Assembly (NCBI RefSeq): GCF_964033635.1
Contig: NZ_OZ035533.1
Location: 1,860,001 to 1,924,000 of the forward strand
Length of the DNA: 64,000 bases
From: Chitinophaga sp. MM2321
GTDB lineage: Bacteria > Bacteroidota > Bacteroidia > Chitinophagales > Chitinophagaceae
Direction of reading: 5' to 3'
Position numbers and translations under genes: made by a program
The notes under the pieces: generated by a model
What the model was told of the DNA's origin: nothing
Database searches by the model: none
Seen by the model: only the letters and a program-made list of their open reading frames with translations
Part shown: positions 9,496-18,202 of the stretch, in pieces
Position numbering within the stretch: position 1 is the first letter of the stretch
Layout of the letters: the number at the start of each line of letters is the position of its first letter

Positions 9496-9951
9496 ATGAT
9501 TACAGTAATTATCAGGTTCTTCGACATCCTTATGGCCGGACTGATTGCAGGTACATTGTTTGGAATATGGATCGGCTTTGATCCTAAAAGTTTATCTGCA
9601 CCAACCTATGTAGAGCAGCAGCAAAGTGTGATCAAAGCACTGAATGTGCTCATGCCCATATTAGGTTTGATTACCATCCTGCTCACCATAACAGCCGCCT
9701 TCCTGCAAAGCAGGCACCAGGCGGTATTTGTGACCCTCCTGGTTGCTGCTGGCTTCTTAATGATAAGTGGATTGGTAACCAGGTTTGGCAACCAACCCAT
9801 CAACAGCATTGTCATGACCTGGGATAAAATGAACGTACCCGCCAACTGGACTGAATTAAGAGACAAATGGTGGTTGCTTCATAAAATACGCGCCCTGACT
9901 GCCTTTATATCTTTTTGTCTTATTATATGGTCGGGCATGCGGAAAGATTAA
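9496..9951 (+). CDS. DUF1772 / anthrone-oxygenase-like membrane protein
   Basis: The 151-residue protein has four predicted membrane helices (about residues 8-27, 50-68, 74-92 and 130-147). The conserved block RFGNQPIN followed by W and LRDKWWLLHKIRA is characteristic of PF08592, which includes fungal anthrone oxygenases; bacterial members are mostly uncharacterised. It is a lone gene whose stop lies only 4 bp from the stop of the convergent gene downstream. Substrate and role are unknown. Confidence 0.8.
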   Translation: MITVIIRFFDILMAGLIAGTLFGIWIGFDPKSLSAPTYVEQQQSVIKALNVLMPILGLITILLTITAAFLQSRHQAVFVTLLVAAGFLMISGLVTRFGNQPINSIVMTWDKMNVPANWTELRDKWWLLHKIRALTAFISFCLIIWSGMRKD

Positions 9952-9955
9952 TCAT

Positions 9956-11137
9956 TCAACCCTCCGCAGCTGCATTCCTAAGCACCAGGTACTGTAGGAT
10001 CAACGCTTTATTATACGCCGGGCAACGGTAGTAATACCGGATCATGGATACATTTGCGCCCAGTTGCTTGAATGGGTTTGGCAACAGGGAATTGAAGCCA
10101 GCCATAAAAAAGATGAAATCGTTTTGTGTAATCTCGTTAATTCCCTTTTTCCCCAGTGCAAGCGTTTGCGCGGGTGCACCAAGCCATATCAGTGTTGTAT
10201 GCAGGATCACCTGGTCCATTATATTGTCGGCATCATTCAACGCCTGCCTGGTATCTGCAATAAGCTGGTCCTTATATTTTATCAGAGATGGTATCGGAAA
10301 TTTTCCCAGTAAGCGTGCAATATGATACAACAGTACCGGTGTACGGGCATAATGCGGTGAAATATAGGCGGGATGGCTGATATAGGCCCTGTTATCTATC
10401 AGCTGCCCTAAGAGCTCTATGGTGGCGCTGTCATGCCTGCTGAGAGGCAATGCATAAGTATGAATGAAATACAGGGCATTGGTCAGTACACAGAAATCAA
10501 AATCAATAGGCATTTTTTTACCAAACCAGGTAGAGTAGGCAGGAATATCCCTGTACTTCCGGAATGTGTTGCGGATACGGTAATTAGTTGTATTGGTATG
10601 CGCTTCCATCAGTTGTTTTACGGCGAGGGCAATGCTGTCGTTTACCTGCATGTTGAGCAACAGGATAGCAGTATCGTCGATATCATCCGGCAATGCATGC
10701 CATTTCTTAAAAAGGTTCAGAAACGGGGAATTAGGGAATACGATCTGCGGATTTGTTTTCCAGAAATTAAAGGTATACCGCTGCGGACTATGCTGAAAAT
10801 GAGGGTAAGCGGCTTTTGCTTGTTGAATGATCCGCTGGCTCACTGCCTTGTCCTCCTCCGGCAGTAAAGGTGATAGCTCCTGTAAGGTTAAGCCGATCAA
10901 CCCGGTGAAAAAGATATTGTTATCATGTACTGCTTTTGCGGTGGGATACCCATAATGCCGGTAAGAAGGAAACATCCCCGCATAATAGAAGCTGTCCTGG
11001 CTGATTTGCCCGGCGGCCATTTCTTTCAGCAACTGTTTAATTAAAGTATGATCCTGCGCAAAACAGCTATTGCCGGATAACAGGCAACATAGGAGGAGGG
11101 GTAAACATTTCAGTAGGGAAGGAAGTATGCTATACAT
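9956..11137 (-). CDS. Secreted protein of unknown function with a DxDDTA motif
   Basis: The 393-residue protein starts with a clear signal peptide ending near FAQ (residue 28). The rest is alpha-helical in character, which suggests an alpha/alpha toroid. The stretch LPDDIDDTAILLL contains D152-I-D154-D155-T-A, identical in form to the DxDDTA general-acid motif of class II terpene cyclases. However, the protein is shorter than those enzymes, it is exported, and the rest of the sequence is not recognisable as a cyclase. I cannot name a family. It is divergent from the GDPD gene and is not in an obvious operon. Confidence 0.75.
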   Translation of the reverse strand: MYSILPSLLKCLPLLLCCLLSGNSCFAQDHTLIKQLLKEMAAGQISQDSFYYAGMFPSYRHYGYPTAKAVHDNNIFFTGLIGLTLQELSPLLPEEDKAVSQRIIQQAKAAYPHFQHSPQRYTFNFWKTNPQIVFPNSPFLNLFKKWHALPDDIDDTAILLLNMQVNDSIALAVKQLMEAHTNTTNYRIRNTFRKYRDIPAYSTWFGKKMPIDFDFCVLTNALYFIHTYALPLSRHDSATIELLGQLIDNRAYISHPAYISPHYARTPVLLYHIARLLGKFPIPSLIKYKDQLIADTRQALNDADNIMDQVILHTTLIWLGAPAQTLALGKKGINEITQNDFIFFMAGFNSLLPNPFKQLGANVSMIRYYYRCPAYNKALILQYLVLRNAAAEG

Positions 11138-11337
11138 TTTGTCGATTAATAGTAGTATCAGGGAGGTTGCCTGTGTTTTAAATCTTGCTCATCTCCTCAT
11201 TGTTTATGATAGCAAATTTAACGCGAAGTTAATGAGATTAAATAAATAATAAAACGATATTGACCGGAGGACCGGTTGCTAGAATGAATGATCCTTGCGG
11301 TTTTCTTTTTATCTTACCATTGCTCAATCATTGATCC

Positions 11338-12114
11338 ATGAAATATGTATTGCTGCCAGTGATGCTGGTTCTGCTCGTTTTTGCAGCTTTTGCCCAATCA
11401 GGTAAATCCATTTTCCTGATCGCGCACCGGGGAGGTGTTGTGGATAGCACCAATGTGGAAAATAGCCTGCCTGCATTACAGGCGGCTATAAAAAAAGGAT
11501 ACAGCATGGTGGAGATGGATATGCGGCTCACAAAGGACAGTGTACTCATTATTCAGCATGACCGGAATTTTAAAAGATATTACGGGGTAGACAGCGCCGT
11601 ATCCGATATGACCTGGAAACAGATAAGTCAGCTTGTAAGCAACAGAGGCAGTAAAGTGCTAACGCTGGAAGAAGCGTTCCGCCATTGCCAGGGAAAAATA
11701 CAGGTGATGCTGGATAATAAGATCGAAGGTAACGATACCTTATTGTTTGCAAAGGTAGTAGCCTTATTAAAAAAGTATGGTTTGCAGGAACAGGCACTGA
11801 TGATCGGTACAGAGGAATCTACGCCTTACTTCACTGGCAAGGTAAGGTTAAGCTGTACGCGGCAGCAGTTGGAAGAGAACAGCCATAAAGCTGGTTACAG
11901 TCCGGCGCATTACTATCTGTTCAGTGATTTGAAAAATATGTCGGAAGCTGATGTGAAATGGGCCGGGCAGCAAGGTGTCATGGTGGTAGGTGTCGTAAAC
12001 CTGTTTCGTTACAGACAAGGTGGTAATGCCGCCAAAGACATTGCTACGCTGCGCTCCTGGGGCGTTACACGGTTCCAGATTGATAGTGAATTCTATCCCG
12101 CTTTCAACTTTTAA
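11338..12114 (+). CDS. Secreted glycerophosphodiester phosphodiesterase family protein
   Basis: The 258-residue protein has a signal peptide (MKYVLLPVMLVLLVFAAFA) and the GDPD catalytic set: H30-R31 in IAHRGG, E41-N42, E59-x-D61 and H74-D75. It should hydrolyse glycerophosphodiesters to an alcohol and glycerol-3-phosphate in the periplasm. The second half is shorter and less conserved than in classical GlpQ, which resembles the glycerophosphodiester family branch common in Bacteroidota. The ATG at 11338 was chosen because the signal peptide begins there. It ends 31 bp from the stop of the convergent AraC gene. Confidence 0.88.
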   Translation: MKYVLLPVMLVLLVFAAFAQSGKSIFLIAHRGGVVDSTNVENSLPALQAAIKKGYSMVEMDMRLTKDSVLIIQHDRNFKRYYGVDSAVSDMTWKQISQLVSNRGSKVLTLEEAFRHCQGKIQVMLDNKIEGNDTLLFAKVVALLKKYGLQEQALMIGTEESTPYFTGKVRLSCTRQQLEENSHKAGYSPAHYYLFSDLKNMSEADVKWAGQQGVMVVGVVNLFRYRQGGNAAKDIATLRSWGVTRFQIDSEFYPAFNF

Positions 12115-12145
12115 TACGCACTCCATCAAAAAATAAATCTGCTGT

Positions 12146-13036
12146 TTACCGGGCCAGTGAAAATTCTTCCGTATTCAGGAAGGACACCTTCTGATAATTC
12201 AGGCGATAGGTTTTAGGCTGACAGTTTTTAAATTTTTTAAATTGCCGGTAGAAGAAAGGGATGCTTTCAAATCCGGAAGCGTAACACACTTCACTCACCT
12301 GTTTGTCTGTTTCAATAAGGAGTTTGCAGGCCCTGTTTATTTTATATTCATTCAAAAATTCAAAGAAAGGTTTTTTCATGGTCTTGCTGAAAAACCGGGA
12401 AAAGTATTCTTCACTCATATTTACCTTTGACGCAATATCTGCCAGGGAAATTTGTTGCAGGTAGTGATGCTGTATATAGTCGTAAACGGCATTGATCCTT
12501 GTTTTTTCGGTACTGTCAAGATCACAGGTAAATTCATGTTCGCATAGAAAACGGAAATTAGAACTATTGGCCAGTTCCTGTAATATCTGAAATAATATCA
12601 TCAGCTTTTCAAAGGGAGATGCTTTCAGCAAAGCAAAAAATTTATGCTTTAATCCCGAAGCCACTTCGCTGTCAACCTTAATGCCTTTACTCATGGCAGT
12701 TAACAGTTTACTGATCGCTTCAAATTCTATACTTTGCATCCAGGTTTTATCAAGAAATTCTTCCTTCAGATAAATGACAATAGCCGTTACTGGTTGCTCC
12801 TGTTCCGCCGCGTTATTCCAGGCATGCGGCAGGTTGGGTCCCAGTAAAACAAGTTCCTCTTCATAAAAATTTTCGATAGAGTTGCCCACATACCTGACAC
12901 CCTTACCGCTCAGGATATAAACCAGTTCCAGTTCCGAATGGTAATGCCAGGGGTAATAGAATTCCTTGCTGGTTTCCTGAAACTCAACTTTGAATAATTT
13001 TGACTCAGAAGGTATCGGTTTATAATGTGGCTTCAT
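12146..13036 (-). CDS. AraC-family transcriptional regulator (first)
   Basis: The 296-residue protein has an N-terminal cupin sensor (HYHSELELVYILSGKGVRYVG, then LGPNLPHAWNN) and a C-terminal double helix-turn-helix (about residues 185-285) with the AraC signature around SLADIASKVNMSEEYFSRFFSKTMKK and VCYASGFESIPFFYRQFKK. It is divergent from the SusC/SusD operon, 372 bp away, and is the likely activator of that operon in response to a sugar or sugar acid. It shares domain order and sensor pattern with the second AraC protein at 32063-32941, so the two may be paralogues. Confidence 0.93.
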   Translation of the reverse strand: MKPHYKPIPSESKLFKVEFQETSKEFYYPWHYHSELELVYILSGKGVRYVGNSIENFYEEELVLLGPNLPHAWNNAAEQEQPVTAIVIYLKEEFLDKTWMQSIEFEAISKLLTAMSKGIKVDSEVASGLKHKFFALLKASPFEKLMILFQILQELANSSNFRFLCEHEFTCDLDSTEKTRINAVYDYIQHHYLQQISLADIASKVNMSEEYFSRFFSKTMKKPFFEFLNEYKINRACKLLIETDKQVSEVCYASGFESIPFFYRQFKKFKNCQPKTYRLNYQKVSFLNTEEFSLAR

Positions 13037-13070
13037 CTATTAAATATAATGTAATTTGTTTTTATTAACT

Positions 13071-13100
13071 CCTATTTTGTAAACAACCGGACAAAATAGG
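13071..13100. promoter_or_regulatory. Perfect 10-bp inverted repeat, candidate AraC operator
   Basis: CCTATTTTGT (13071-13080) and its exact complement ACAAAATAGG (13091-13100) flank a 10-bp spacer. The site is 35 bp upstream of the first AraC start codon, a natural place for autoregulation. The same half-site recurs at 13256-13265, nearer the SusC promoter. Confidence 0.55.
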
Positions 13101-13255
13101 GTAATGATTATTCGGAATAAGATAACTGTGCTGTGTCATGGCCGGTAGCAGGCCGTTTGGAACATGTTTAAATTATAAAAAAGATAAATGGGATGGTGAC
13201 ACGATAAGAATTTCAGCATATCAATAATGCGAATTCCTGCATGCTTACAAGAAAT

Positions 13256-13265
13256 ACAAAATAGG
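13256..13265 (+). promoter_or_regulatory. Third copy of the ACAAAATAGG half-site
   Basis: This ten-base copy is identical to the right arm of the inverted repeat at 13071-13100 and lies 46 bp before the TAGTTTTG box. Activator-binding position relative to the SusC operon promoter is plausible. Confidence 0.5.
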
Positions 13266-13311
13266 ATACTGAAAAAACAAGATTGTGCAATAATGCTGTT
13301 TTTGTAACAGA

Positions 13312-13319
13312 TAGTTTTG
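13312..13319 (+). promoter_or_regulatory. Candidate -7 box of the SusC/SusD operon
   Basis: TAGTTTTG matches the Bacteroidota TAnnTTTG consensus exactly and is 89 bp before the SusC start. No good -33 TTTG is present at normal spacing, which fits an activator-dependent promoter. The rest of the 372-bp gap (13037-13408) holds only the AraC half-sites and AT-rich sequence. Confidence 0.5.
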
Positions 13320-13408
13320 TAAAAGAAAAACCGGAGTAAGTATACTGCTTCAGGTTTAACAGGTCCTTATAGCTAACTAAATACTCAACCGAAATCAAAA
13401 TATTTGCT

Positions 13409-16400
13409 ATGAAGTTGCGAACACTAAAATCAGTTAGTGCCGGGAAGGCGTTGCTGTTACATTTTGTATTTCTTTTCTTTGCAGTTAACAGCTTTGCACA
13501 GACACCATTTACAGTTACAGGCAAAGTCACAGATAACGGAACAGCCTTACCCAATGCGTCCATACAGGTAAAGGGGACGCAAAGAGGTACCATGACAAAC
13601 GAACAGGGCGCCTTTACTTTGAGTGTTTCCAAAGGACAGGTCCTCGTGATTTCCTACACCGGATATGAGGAACAAACCATCGTCATTGGTAACCGGCAAC
13701 ACCTGGACATTGCATTGAAAACATCTGCTGCCACTGCCTTGAATGACGTAGTCGTTATCGGGTATGGCACACAGAAGAAAACATCTGTTACCGCCGCGGT
13801 GTCTACCCTGAAAGGCAAAGAAGTGGCCGCCATACCCATCACCAACCTGAGCAATGGTTTGGGTGGAAGGGTTGCCGGTGTTATCGTAAAACAAGGCTCT
13901 GGTGAACCCGGCAGAGATGGGTCCAACATCTTTATAAGGGGTATCTCTTCCACAGGTGCTAATCAGCCGTTGATCATTGTAGACGGTATTCCCAGGAGCT
14001 TCCAGCAGCTTGACCCTAATACGGTAGAGTCATTTTCCGTTTTAAAAGATGCTGCCGCTGTGGCGCCATACGGCGTTGCCGGTGCAAACGGGGTTATCCT
14101 GGTGACCACCAAAAGAGGTAAATCAGGCGCACCTTCACTTACCTACAACGGTTATGTGGGTTTTCAAAATCCTGTAGTCTTACCTGATTTCGTCAACTCC
14201 TATCAATATGCGACATTAAAAAATGCCGCAGCAGTAAATGAAGGATTGGCTGAACCCTATTCAGCATCGGACCTGCAAAAATTTCAGGACGGTTCTGATC
14301 CGGATGCTTATCCTACGTTTAAAAATATATGGAAAGATCTGACCAACAGAAATGCTATCCTGACAAACCACAATATTGAAATTTCAGGCGGCGCAGAAAA
14401 AGTGAAATACTACGCCTCTGTGGGATACCAGTTCCAGGAAGGGATGTGGCCTACCACCAATACCCGGCGGTTCAACATGACACTCAACCTGGATGCACAG
14501 GTCACCAACACCACCAATGTTTCGTTCAACTTTACCGGCCGGAATCAAAAAGATCTGTATCCTTCTATCTCTACCGGAAGGATCTTTGAACTGATCGGTT
14601 ATTTACATCCGCTTTACGGACCCCTGCGGTTCAGCAATGGTATGGCGGGAACATTTGTAACGGCCAGCCTGTTCAATAGCGGGTATCAGAAAATCAATAC
14701 CAATGCGCTCTATACGCAATTATCCATCGAACAAAAACTGCCTTTTATTCCCGGCCTGAAAGCCAAAGGAACGATTGCATTTGATCCTTCTTTTGTGATG
14801 AATAAACTCTGGGCAACACCTGTTCAAAGAGCCAGCCTCGATAAATCACAAACACCTTATGTAATCAAGGATGGCATTTTCGGCCCCACAAAATCTTCAT
14901 TGAATCAGAATTATTCCAACGAATACCAGCTTACCTATCAGTTTGGAATGAACTACGACCGTAGTTTCGGAAAGAACAACGTACATGTATTGGGTCTTTT
15001 TGAAGCGAAAGGCAACGATTATATAAGCCTGGGTGCTGAAAGGAGAAATTATAATTTAACGATTGATGAGATTAACATGGGTAGCTCCAGTCAGGCCGAT
15101 ATGAGCACCAAGGGCTCTTCCAGCTCTGCCAGGCAGATGGGGGTAGTATACCGTGTAGCTTATGATTACGCACAAAAGTACCTGGTAGAAGCAAGCGGAC
15201 GATATGATGGAAGCTACTATTTTGCTCCGGAAAACAGGTTCGGTTTCTTCCCCGCTTTCTCTGTCGGCTGGCGCTTATCTGAAGAGAACTTTATGAAAGG
15301 AAAATATAGCTGGATAGATAATATCAAGATCAGGGCTTCGTATGGTGAGGTGGGCGCGCTGGCTGGTAGTGCTTTTCAGTATATGAGTACCTACAATGTA
15401 TTAGGAACAAACTATGTATTGGGTAACAATGCTGTTCAGGGAATCAGTGAAAGGGCAGAACCCAATCCGGCTATTACCTGGGAACGGGCTAAGAAAACGG
15501 ACATCGGGCTGGAGCTGAATTTATGGAATGGCCTGCTGAATTTTGAAGCAGATTATTTCCACGAGAAAAGATCCAATATGCTGATGAACCCGGATGTGAT
15601 CGTACCGGCTGAATATGGCGTTGGATTAAGCCAGGTGAATGCGGGCGTGATGCAGAACAGGGGTATTGATCTCACGGCAAGTTCTTCCTATGATTTTTCA
15701 AAAGACCTGCATGTGTCTCTGGGCGCCAATCTTACTTACGCCAGGAATAAACTGCTCCAGGTATTTGAAGGACCGACTACCTACAATAATCCCAACCGTA
15801 GATTGACCGGCAGACCACTCGGTACACAGTTTGGATTTCACTCTTTAGGATATTTCCAGGAAAGTGATTTTGATGCCGGTGGCGCTTTGAAATCAGGCAT
15901 CGCGGTACAGCCATGGGGCGCAGTTCAGCCAGGCGATATCCGGTATGAGGATCTGAATAAAGATGGTAAAATTAATGATGATGATATCACGGCCATCGGT
16001 GACCCAACAGCTTCTCCTCAAATCATATATGGCATTATGCCCAGTGTGAAATACAAATCATTTGGCCTGGACCTGTTGTTTCAGGGTGCCGCCAAAACCA
16101 ACTGGTACTATCATCCTTCTTCTATCATGCCCTTTTGGGAAACAATGCTTCCCTATGTACAGAACTTTGATTACTGGACACCGGAAAATACAAATGCAGC
16201 AAATCCAAGGCTGACATCTTCCCCAACTGTAAATAACTCACAGACGTCCTCTTTCTGGATGGGGAACTCCAGTTATCTGCGGTTGAAAAGTGCCACGCTT
16301 TCCTATACCATCCCGTCAAAAATTATGGACCGGATTAAAATTCAGCAGGCCAGGATTTATGTATCAGGGCAGAACCTCGTAACATGGACAAAGCTGATCA

Positions 16401-16504
16401 ATTATGATCCGGAAGTAGGTCCGAATAATTCCTGGATACCAAATGGTACCTGGGGATATCCGAATCAGAAGGCTGTTTCCATAGGTGCCAATATCACTTT
16501 TTAA
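13409..16504 (+). CDS. SusC-like TonB-dependent outer-membrane transporter
   Basis: The 1031-residue protein has a signal peptide ending at SFAQ (about residue 31), a CarboxypepD-regulatory-like domain (about 34-110), the SusC linker DDVVVIGYGTQKK, a plug domain ending in ANGVILVTTKRG, and a long beta-barrel with a C-terminal strand ending in phenylalanine (GANITF). It imports large sugars through the outer membrane with TonB energy, with the SusD protein 21 bp downstream as lid. It is the first gene of the 16.8-kb operon. A DLNKDGKINDDD calcium-like loop in the barrel is common in SusC proteins. Confidence 0.96.
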   Translation: MKLRTLKSVSAGKALLLHFVFLFFAVNSFAQTPFTVTGKVTDNGTALPNASIQVKGTQRGTMTNEQGAFTLSVSKGQVLVISYTGYEEQTIVIGNRQHLDIALKTSAATALNDVVVIGYGTQKKTSVTAAVSTLKGKEVAAIPITNLSNGLGGRVAGVIVKQGSGEPGRDGSNIFIRGISSTGANQPLIIVDGIPRSFQQLDPNTVESFSVLKDAAAVAPYGVAGANGVILVTTKRGKSGAPSLTYNGYVGFQNPVVLPDFVNSYQYATLKNAAAVNEGLAEPYSASDLQKFQDGSDPDAYPTFKNIWKDLTNRNAILTNHNIEISGGAEKVKYYASVGYQFQEGMWPTTNTRRFNMTLNLDAQVTNTTNVSFNFTGRNQKDLYPSISTGRIFELIGYLHPLYGPLRFSNGMAGTFVTASLFNSGYQKINTNALYTQLSIEQKLPFIPGLKAKGTIAFDPSFVMNKLWATPVQRASLDKSQTPYVIKDGIFGPTKSSLNQNYSNEYQLTYQFGMNYDRSFGKNNVHVLGLFEAKGNDYISLGAERRNYNLTIDEINMGSSSQADMSTKGSSSSARQMGVVYRVAYDYAQKYLVEASGRYDGSYYFAPENRFGFFPAFSVGWRLSEENFMKGKYSWIDNIKIRASYGEVGALAGSAFQYMSTYNVLGTNYVLGNNAVQGISERAEPNPAITWERAKKTDIGLELNLWNGLLNFEADYFHEKRSNMLMNPDVIVPAEYGVGLSQVNAGVMQNRGIDLTASSSYDFSKDLHVSLGANLTYARNKLLQVFEGPTTYNNPNRRLTGRPLGTQFGFHSLGYFQESDFDAGGALKSGIAVQPWGAVQPGDIRYEDLNKDGKINDDDITAIGDPTASPQIIYGIMPSVKYKSFGLDLLFQGAAKTNWYYHPSSIMPFWETMLPYVQNFDYWTPENTNAANPRLTSSPTVNNSQTSSFWMGNSSYLRLKSATLSYTIPSKIMDRIKIQQARIYVSGQNLVTWTKLINYDPEVGPNNSWIPNGTWGYPNQKAVSIGANITF

Positions 16505-16525
16505 TCATGTTGAAAAAAACTGGTC

Positions 16526-18166
16526 ATGAATAATCAATCAATAATATCTCAACGGACGGTCCTCTTATTCTTTATTGCATGCATGCTCTTTTCCTGTAAG
16601 GCGTACCTGGATGTAATGCCAAAGGACCAGGTGTCTGATGGAACGCTGTGGTCGAGTAGTGCCAATGCCGATCTGTTCTTAAATAATATATATGCTGCGG
16701 TACCTACCCTGGAAACGGGAGATCCCTGGGAGAATTTCTCTGATAACTCCATCAACGGACAGGCAGGAAGGGTGAGTACGAACATCTACGGGCCATCCAT
16801 CTATACACCCAGCAATGCGCCCAGCAAATGGGGACATTTCACCAACATCCGGAAATGTAATTTATTTATAAAAAAAGTAACGGATGCTGATCTACCGGCC
16901 GACTGGAAAAAATTAAGACTGGCAGAAGCCCGTTTCCTGAGAGCCTATTTCTATTCGCTGTTATGGACGTATCATGGCGGAGTCCCCATCATTACGGATG
17001 TACTGAATCAGAACGAACAGGGTGACGAAGTTTTTAGGGCCCGCAACACTTCCGCTGAAACTTTTACTTTTATTACCGACGAATGCAGTGCTATTGAAGC
17101 CGATTTACCGGCGACTGCGGAAAGCGGCCGGGCAACAAAAGGTGCCGCCCTTACTTTAAAAGGATCCTGCGAGTTGTTTAATGCAGGCGCCTTGAATAAT
17201 GCGGAGAATGATAAAGCAAAATGGGCACTGGCAGCAACTACTTTCAAAAAGGTGATAGACTTAAAAAGATATAGTTTATTTCCTGATTACAATACCCTGT
17301 TTTTTGAAGAGAATAATAATAACGTGGAAGTGATCTTCAGTAAACAGCATATGGGTGGAACATCGCTGGCTAATTTAAGAGATGGACAGATAGGCCCCCG
17401 TTTTGTAAATGGCGCACTAACCGGTTGGGGACACGTGGACCCTACCCAGGATCTCGTGGATGAATATGCCATGGACAACGGTCTGCCGATCTCTGATCCG
17501 GCTTCCGGTTATGATCCGCAAAACCCTTATGTAAACAGGGAAAAGCGGTTTTACCAGTCCATCGTATACGATGGTTCCGAATGGCTCGGCGACATTATGA
17601 TCATGAAACAAGGCGTTGGTAGTTTGAATGCAACAGATCTGAGCAATAGCAGTGTATCTACCAGAACAGGCTACTATATCCGCAAAGGCATCAATCCAAA
17701 ATATGCCAGTGCGCAGAACAATCAGAACAGCGCCAATATCATCATCTTCCGGTATGCAGAAGTGTTACTCAGTTATGCAGAAGCACAAAACGAAGCAACC
17801 GGACCTGATGGCTCAATTTACGATGCAATAAATGATATCAGGAAAAGATCGGATCTGCCTGATCTCCCTACCGGCCTTACACAGGCACAGCTGCGGAAAG
17901 CGATTTACCGGGAGAGAAGGGTAGAACTGGCGTTTGAAGAAAAGAGATTACCGGACCTGTTGCGGTTGAAACTGGCGGAAGTTAATCTGAATGGCCCTTT
18001 ACACGCTATCGAGATCGACCTGGTAGGTAACAAATGGGTGTACAAGGTGGTTCCCGCAGGTGGAGGTATGAGAACATTCTTTGCGAACAAGAATTACTTC
18101 CTGCCGATTCCTCAGTCTGCCATAGATAAAAATCCGAAACTTGTTCAGAATCCGAACTATAATTAA
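16526..18166 (+). CDS. SusD/RagB-like glycan-binding lipoprotein
   Basis: The 546-residue protein has a lipoprotein signal with lipobox LFSC (C24) and a SusD fold: TPR-like helices at the N-terminal half (AEARFLRAYFYSLLWTYHGGVPI) and the C-terminal block RRVELAFEEKRLPDLLRLK followed by the FLPIPQSAIDKNP ending. It sits on the cell surface over the SusC barrel and binds the glycan. Length is normal for the family. The glycosidase gene starts about 36 bp downstream. Confidence 0.95.
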   Translation: MNNQSIISQRTVLLFFIACMLFSCKAYLDVMPKDQVSDGTLWSSSANADLFLNNIYAAVPTLETGDPWENFSDNSINGQAGRVSTNIYGPSIYTPSNAPSKWGHFTNIRKCNLFIKKVTDADLPADWKKLRLAEARFLRAYFYSLLWTYHGGVPIITDVLNQNEQGDEVFRARNTSAETFTFITDECSAIEADLPATAESGRATKGAALTLKGSCELFNAGALNNAENDKAKWALAATTFKKVIDLKRYSLFPDYNTLFFEENNNNVEVIFSKQHMGGTSLANLRDGQIGPRFVNGALTGWGHVDPTQDLVDEYAMDNGLPISDPASGYDPQNPYVNREKRFYQSIVYDGSEWLGDIMIMKQGVGSLNATDLSNSSVSTRTGYYIRKGINPKYASAQNNQNSANIIIFRYAEVLLSYAEAQNEATGPDGSIYDAINDIRKRSDLPDLPTGLTQAQLRKAIYRERRVELAFEEKRLPDLLRLKLAEVNLNGPLHAIEIDLVGNKWVYKVVPAGGGMRTFFANKNYFLPIPQSAIDKNPKLVQNPNYN

Positions 18167-18202
18167 GTATCAGCAGCTTTCATCCAATAAGCATAAGTGA
18201 CT

